Below the pieces are notes generated by a model that was given only the letters and a program-made list of their open reading frames with translations, did no database searches and had not been told where the DNA came from. Made by a program: the position numbers and the translations under genes. A DNA stretch of 64,000 bases from Cristatella mucedo (Eukaryota > Bryozoa > Phylactolaemata > Cristatellidae). Of this stretch, positions 62,526 through 64,000 are shown piece after piece (the first letter of the stretch is position 1; every line of letters starts with the position of its first letter). Location: NCBI GenBank assembly GCA_009760855.2, contig WPIO01000007.1, forward strand, positions 10,379,001-10,443,000, given 5' to 3'.

Positions 62526-64000
62526 TTGGATGGGTGGAACACCGACCATACTGATTGGCTTAGAAACACAGAGCATTTGCCACCCTATTCCAACTATTAT
62601 GCATCCTTTCACACAGACGAGACAAGAACACACAAGCGCATACTCAACCATTCATTGCCTCACTCGATAGTCGTGTTATTCCCCAAGCCATTTAAGGCAG
62701 CTACCTTTTTGACAATTTTTAACCTAGGTGCATTCTGACGTTTTGGCTTACTGCATGGCCATTCCGGTACCCTTTTTTTTTAAACTATTTTTCAAAAAGG
62801 TTTGCATTAAGCAAACCCCTAGACAAGTAGAAAAGAATGGTCATTATCTGTCCAGTGTCCGACTGGATTTGAATTCTCTATTCGTACTGAACCTGTTCTT
62901 TCCAAGTGGCTAACGACAATCTCAATCAATGATGGTAGCCCAAACATCACTTGCCTTTGTCCTTGCTGACTACACACTAGCATTCTGTGATGCCAACTTG
63001 GTTCGTGATTCCGAACGGTGTTTTGAAAATTATGGTCAGTAGCTTAAGCCAAATAAACATCGTCAAACGTTTACCACAAGTCTCTACTAAGGCTACCAGG
63101 CCATCTGTCAAATCTCAGGTGCAATGAATGTTAATGAAATTCTGGTTCCTCCCAGTCATGTTGTACATACGAACATTAATTCATATGTGATAACTGAATG
63201 AACATATTCTTAAATTCGCTGCTGAAAACTGCTGCTTATGCCCCTCACATGCTCGTGCTACACTCGTGTATGGCAAGCCCTGAAGCCGACTTCGGCATTC
63301 TATCCTCATGGCACTGTACTCGCCAGGTCGATTTAGTTGGTCCTCAATGCACTGTGAAGCTACAGGCAGGGAATATTCTTTTTTCTGCCCTCCCCTATAT
63401 TAGTAAGCACTTGGACTTTGACTTAGCAGCAGGCTCTGGCTAATGGCACAGAACAAACTTGCACCGACACCGACGCACACCCTAGCTACAATAGCCTACA
63501 GAATGCTACGTCCACAAGAAGCACTTGCACTCATTTAGGAAATGATACAGTAAACAATAAGTACCGCAAGACTGGACATTTGGTATCCCTGACAATCAAG
63601 CCACACCTTGCAAGTAATACGAGCGGGAGGGGTGATGGTCGACAGGTCTGGTCTTAGCATGCACTTACCCGTGCCGATCCATCAGAATGATTTTCGAATG
63701 GCTCTGCAAACAAGAAATGATAAATGTGTGCACATGCAGCTAACAAGGTTCAATTCACACAGGAGGGTGGGGAAATGCATGTCGACGAGGCTACATGGAC
63801 AAAGTGTTTTCAATCTACAACCTCGCATGCACCGGTTGAGGCATAAAAGCATTGTAGGGACTGAAGAGGCACGGCACTGAGGACTATTTATGCAAAACCT
63901 TAGCAATAACATCGACGAGTAATACTTAACAAAATGTGATTGAACCAAGGCACTCATGTGAACTGATATCTGTGCAGAATCATTGCAAATTTGCATGCTT
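62526..64000. other. No gene recognised
   Basis: AT-rich DNA without recognisable exons or repeat families. An upstream ICA1 exon could be here, but none has supporting sequence. Confidence 0.45.

Overview
This window is nuclear DNA of an animal: multi-exon genes with GT-AG introns, CpG-rich islands, long dinucleotide microsatellites, endonuclease/reverse-transcriptase LINE fragments with ATT-rich or pentanucleotide tails, and tRNA-derived SINEs. There are no bacterial, phage or CRISPR features. The two proteins that can be assembled are bilaterian in type. I cannot name the phylum; an invertebrate is a guess from how far the ICA1 protein has diverged.

Two protein-coding genes can be assembled. 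(1) A two-exon gene on the + strand (coding exons 14784-15047 and 17301-17711, poly(A) signal at 17941) encodes a 224-residue protein of the LURAP1/FAM89 leucine-repeat adaptor family. Its conserved helix is only restored when the intron is removed. It lies in a broad, extremely GC-rich tract (about 8.4-21.9 kb). (2) An ICA1 (ICA69, islet cell autoantigen 1) gene on the - strand covers at least 31183-58825. Eleven exons with mutually compatible splice phases encode an Arfaptin-homology/BAR domain, a variable linker and the C-terminal ICAC region with its stop codon. The initiator codon was not found and probably lies in an exon upstream, beyond about 58.9 kb.

The rest is mainly repeats. LINE-A (CR1/L2-like) ends in a conserved hairpin (GCGCC...GGCGC) followed by ATT repeats. 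LINE-B is a related family that ends in repeated ATTAC-type units. SINE-1 is tRNA-derived and carries the same 3' hairpin tail as LINE-A, a SINE/LINE partnership. SINE-2 is a second tRNA-like family with an unrelated tail. A GC-rich 95-bp element sits inside LINE-B between target-site duplications. A CA microsatellite of about 234 units lies between about 40-bp inverted repeats. A short DNA transposon of about 655 bp has a pogo/Tigger-like look.

Layout: 1-8 kb, LINE/SINE relics and unclassified repeats. 8.4-10 kb, GC-rich island. 10-12.4 kb, LINE-B with nested insertions. 12.4-19 kb, GC-rich island with the LURAP1/FAM89-type gene. 19-31 kb, no recognised gene, SINEs, GA microsatellite and an LTR-like block. 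31-58.8 kb, ICA1 with repeat-filled introns. 59-64 kb, more LINE/SINE fragments. The two genes have no evident functional link. No novel multi-gene system was recognised.
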